From contig CAWATG010000005.1 in NCBI GenBank assembly GCA_963785035.1, positions 62,001 through 126,000 of the forward strand: a DNA stretch of 64,000 bases, written 5' to 3'. Both the position numbers and the translations under genes were made by a program. Source of the DNA: CAWATG01 sp963785035. Lineage in GTDB: Bacteria > Actinomycetota > Acidimicrobiia > IMCC26256 > CAWATG01. Numbering within the stretch: the first letter of the stretch is position 1; each line of letters opens with the position of its first letter. This document shows positions 61,188 to 64,000 of the stretch, one piece after another. The notes below the pieces were generated by a model. The model was not told where the DNA came from. It searched no databases and saw only the letters and a program-made list of their open reading frames with translations.

Positions 61188-63252
61188 TTACGGAAGAGCC
61201 AGCCGGAGCTGTGATCCTGCACGAACATTGGTCCAGGCGGACCGCTCACCGGCGTAGGTCTGGCCGAATGCGGCACCGAACCTCGACCCGATCCGCGTGC
61301 CGTTCGGCATGGTGATCGGCACCGCATTCGTGCCACTCGCTGAGGTAATGACCACCACGCCGTTGAGGATGTAGCCCGTGACCCGGTTAGCAGGAAGGGC
61401 CTTCCATGCGTTCGCGCGGGCCATGATGTTCCGAGCCTCGGTGAACGTCGGCTGCACCAACGGCATGTTCGCAGCCGCCGAAGCACGATAACGACGCAAG
61501 AGCTCATCGAGCACCGGGTACAGAATCCGATCCTCGGTCAAGTTCGACTGATGCGCATAATGCGGACGAACATCATTCGTGAGGATATGCATCAGATCAA
61601 TGCGGGCCTCGAGCGGAACGATGTAGCTCTGATACCCCGTCGCAAGATCAAGCGGCGCGATACACGTCGACAACGGGTTGATCGCACAAATCCCGGAACC
61701 ACCATTCGCCGTGCTCGTATACACCCAGTTGTACTCCGAAACCATCTCCGCGAATCGACCGGTGTTGTAATACACACTCATCGGATGACGCGGAACCGTC
61801 AACGTTGTTGTCGACCCCTGGACAAAGCGCTGGACCGGATCGCGGGAGTTGTCCGATGCGACAACCGTGATGCCGTGTTGTTTCAACGCAGGCGCCAGGT
61901 TGGGATTGTCCATGGACGCCGGCTGTTGCGGCGCACCGAAGAGGCCCGAGTGCTCGCCGGTCACGAGCTCGTTTGCACGGATCGGGAGCCCATGGGTGGT
62001 TGCAAAGGTCTTGTTTGACGCGATCTCAGAATTGATCGTCGTCCCGGAGACCCATGTCGGGTTTGTCGGACTTCCTTGACAGACCCAGGGAATGACAGTG
62101 AAGTCTTGGATGCAGCCGAGGTACTCATGGTTGTACGTGTGGTTGATCCACGGCAGCTGGTTCTTCACAGTCTTGAACTTGTTCAACGAGCGCGTCACTA
62201 CCGGTGTCGTCGATGATGTCCTGGCTGGGCTTACCGTTGAACACCATGTCCAGCTTGATGCCACTCGTCTTCTGCCACGCGACCAGCGCGTCGACATCTG
62301 CCGGAAACATACGAATCTCGTCAGTCGTGCCCGCAGGAGGAGCCGGCGATGTTGGCAGGCAGTCATCGCCGATCGTGCAGTTGCCGTTGACGTTCCAGCG
62401 GGCATCGGGCGCGAAGACATCGTCGATGTGCATGGAGAAGTAGTTGCGGTCATAACCCAGATGCACACCCTGGGTCATCCACGAAATCACACCGCGTACC
62501 AGGAACTGAAAGTGCGACTGGAACGCATTCATTGAGGCGCTGATGATCATGCGCTCACGAGCACCCTGCTTGAACACGCCGATCAACGAACCCTGACCAC
62601 CCGAGCTCATCGCACCCTCGACCAACGTCGTGAACGACGACGTCGCCGTCGCAGCCAACGGAGTCGCCAGGTTCCCAAATGATTCCGCCACGGCAGGGTC
62701 GATATCCTCGAACGTCACTGGACCGGCCAAAGACGCGAACGGCCTTCCCGGACCGGTCTTTGCGACTGCGGTTGCCGTCACCGACCTGCCGTCCAACGCT
62801 CCGGAGTACCCGGGTGTGTTGAGGCCAACCGCCGAGCTCGGCACAACATCAGCGTCAACCTCGCGAATGCCGAAGGTCGTCTCGAAGTTCGTCAACGCCG
62901 TCATTTCCGCAGCGCTCAACGCAGCAGGCGCTGCGTTCGGCAACACCACGGCCTGAAAGAACGCTCGCGAACCCGACGACAGATACGCCGGCGTAATCGT
63001 TTGACGACCTGAAGCGCTCAGCACAACCTTCGTGAAGGGAACGCCCATCTGCTCCAACTCGACCGCGATGCCTTCAACGGTCGGTCCGCCATCAGAGATG
63101 ACGAGGACCTTCAGATCGATGCGTTGGCCGGGTCCAGCGGCGTCGGCATCCCTGCCGTTGGTCGCGATCCCTACCGCTCCCCCAAGGAGCACCAGCACGA
63201 GAAATGCCACGAACATTCGGGCGCGCACGCCGAATCGGTCAAATTTCTCCAC
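61188..63252 (-). CDS. Secreted polysaccharide deacetylase-like protein, Agd3-like (copy 2), one frameshift
   Basis: Paralogue of the 35-37 kb gene. It starts at GTG 63252 with AGGGAG upstream; a signal segment (MFVAFLVLVLLGGAVGIATNG) is followed by the same domains, including YFSMHIDDVFAPDARW, LPWINHTYNHEYLGC and ANELVTGEHSGL. After NGKPSQDIIDDTGSDAL one extra base near 62187 shifts the frame; LNKFKTVKNQLPWINH follows in the other frame, exactly as in copy 1. Corrected length 687 residues. Blocks of near-identical DNA with copy 1 (about 35.42-35.67 kb against 61.53-61.78 kb, and 36.29-36.50 against 62.45-62.66 kb) stand among more divergent parts. Confidence 0.83.
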
Positions 63253-63602
63253 GATTTCTCCCTATCTGATGCGCTCACGCCGCCCGCGCGAGTCCTGGTC
63301 AAACTTGGATCAGAGATGTCAATATAGCCCAAATCACCCGCACAACCAGCCGCCCTTCCGGCACGGTCTGCCGCCATCCGAGTCACGACGACCTGTATCG
63401 TCATGCACGATCTCGATCATCCCATCAGTGCCTGATGTTCCTTCTGAGACATTCACACGAGAGACGTCTCGCGTTCACGTACGGTTTAGCAGGGTTTCGG
63501 TACGGTCGGGTGACACATCGAAGCGTTGCGATACAGAAATTCCGATGTTTCTGCCGATACATCTCGATGCAAGTGCCGCCACCTACAGAGATGGAGTCTC
63601 TT
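63253..63602. other. Intergenic region before the proline-rich membrane protein
   Basis: This 350-base stretch separates divergent genes and should hold both promoters. It contains the 10-bp palindrome GAGACGTCTC at about 63460. No tRNA, leader peptide or T-tract hairpin was recognised. Confidence 0.5.
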
Positions 63603-64000
63603 ATGAAGTCACGGCCTCTTCCATTTATTGGTAAACATCTGCGCCCGGAGTCGATGCCGGCTCAAACGCTCCTCGGCGCAATCGCGACGGTCATGACGGT
63701 TGCCCTCCTAGCGACACTCCTTTTGATGGGGCCGTCCTCAGGACATCCCAGACGCGATCGCTCGGATTCGGAATCTGATATCAACTACCGCCGAGATCGC
63801 TCGTGGAACCACGACCGCGATCGGCGCTCTCGCGACCGGGACCGCACCACAACCACGCCTTCCTCGGCGCCCACCACGCCGCCACCCGCTCCAAACCCGC
63901 CTCCCGCTCCAAACCCGCCTCCGGCTCCAAACCCGCCTCCGGCGCCGCCAGTTCAGCCCCCGGCGCCTCCGGCGCCGCCAGTTCAACCCCCAGCGCCTCC
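63603..64000 (+). CDS. Proline-rich membrane-anchored protein, N-terminal part
   Basis: An open frame from ATG 63603 (GGAG seven bases upstream) runs off the window after 132 codons. A short basic N-terminus leads to one membrane segment (AQTLLGAIATVMTVALLATLLLMG), then an Arg/Asp-rich stretch (RRDRSWNHDRDRRSRDRDR) and Thr/Pro repeats of the type PPAPNP, PPAPPVQ. It is probably exported and displayed from the membrane, with the folded domain beyond the window edge. Function unknown. Very low complexity and a GC-rich tract make this region prone to assembly errors. Confidence 0.75.
   Translation, partial: MKSRPLPFIGKHLRPESMPAQTLLGAIATVMTVALLATLLLMGPSSGHPRRDRSDSESDINYRRDRSWNHDRDRRSRDRDRTTTTPSSAPTTPPPAPNPPPAPNPPPAPNPPPAPPVQPPAPPAPPVQPPAP

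Noticed and set aside
60944..61507. Extended N-terminus of the chemoreceptor into the Agd3 gene
   Set aside because: The extension overlaps the 3' end of Agd3 copy 2 and the hairpin; GTG 60943 has a good ribosome site and directly precedes the membrane segment.
63738..63986. Minus-strand Arg/Trp-rich frame over the proline repeats
   Set aside because: It is the reverse reading of PPAPNP repeats; the plus frame has a start, ribosome site and membrane segment.

Overview
This 64 kb window looks like a chromosome segment from a high-GC actinomycete, most likely of the class Acidimicrobiia (Ilumatobacter-like). That placement is inferred from several signs: actinobacterial leucine-leader attenuators, a NdgR/LtbR-type IclR regulator beside leuCD, coenzyme F420 genes (cofC and a deazaflavin-dependent nitroreductase), a steroid C/D-ring catabolic cluster of mycobacterial type, a Lys/Ala-rich basic protein beside HU, and secreted proteins with GYW...DGGIFSFGDA propeller repeats. 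No phage, insertion sequence or CRISPR array was seen.

Layout. 1-12 kb: the tail of an HNH-endonuclease gene, a LexA-boxed imuA'-imuB mutasome pair, rnhB, rpiB, a HAD phosphatase, a GH38 alpha-mannosidase, gpsA, cofC and a PIG-L deacetylase. 12-17 kb: HU with a separate basic-tail gene, then gltX, a YdcF-like gene, tRNA-Gln and tRNA-Glu. 16-32 kb: a branched-chain amino acid block, namely leuB-ilvE-cimA, greA, the IclR regulator, leuCD and leuA, followed by serA and an aspartate-type aminotransferase. 31-40 kb: cell-envelope genes (D,D-carboxypeptidase, an Agd3-like polysaccharide deacetylase, a glucosaminidase with six propeller repeats), a DEAD-box helicase and a group 2 sigma factor. 40.7-52.7 kb: a tightly packed steroid and acyl-CoA degradation cluster (fadE30, ipdF, echA20, ipdA, ipdB, ipdC, a DUF35-Ltp pair, two acyl-CoA dehydrogenases, a fadA6-like thiolase and an SDR), interrupted only by one opposed small gene. 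52.7-64 kb: a HhH-GPD protein, a LMW phosphatase, a second glucosaminidase, an amidohydrolase, YceI, a fatty-acid desaturase with a palindromic operator, a chemoreceptor, a second Agd3-like gene and the start of a proline-rich membrane protein.

How it works together. The amino acid genes show three modes of control within 7 kb. leuA sits behind a leader peptide ending in four Leu codons. leuB-ilvE-cimA sits behind a leader ending Leu-Ala-Val-Ile-Val-Ile-Asp. leuCD faces an IclR regulator across an inverted repeat. Each leader is followed by a hairpin with a T-tract. cimA implies that isoleucine is made by the citramalate route, which shares LeuB, LeuC and LeuD with leucine synthesis.

Quality note. 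At least five genes (imuB, the GH38 mannosidase, ydcF-like, the Ltp thiolase and Agd3 copy 2) are broken only by single-base indels, and repairing them restores normal family lengths. A sixth (the second glucosaminidase) probably has the same defect. Five of the six mapped shifts have the sign of a one-base insertion, so sequencing or assembly error is more likely than true gene decay.
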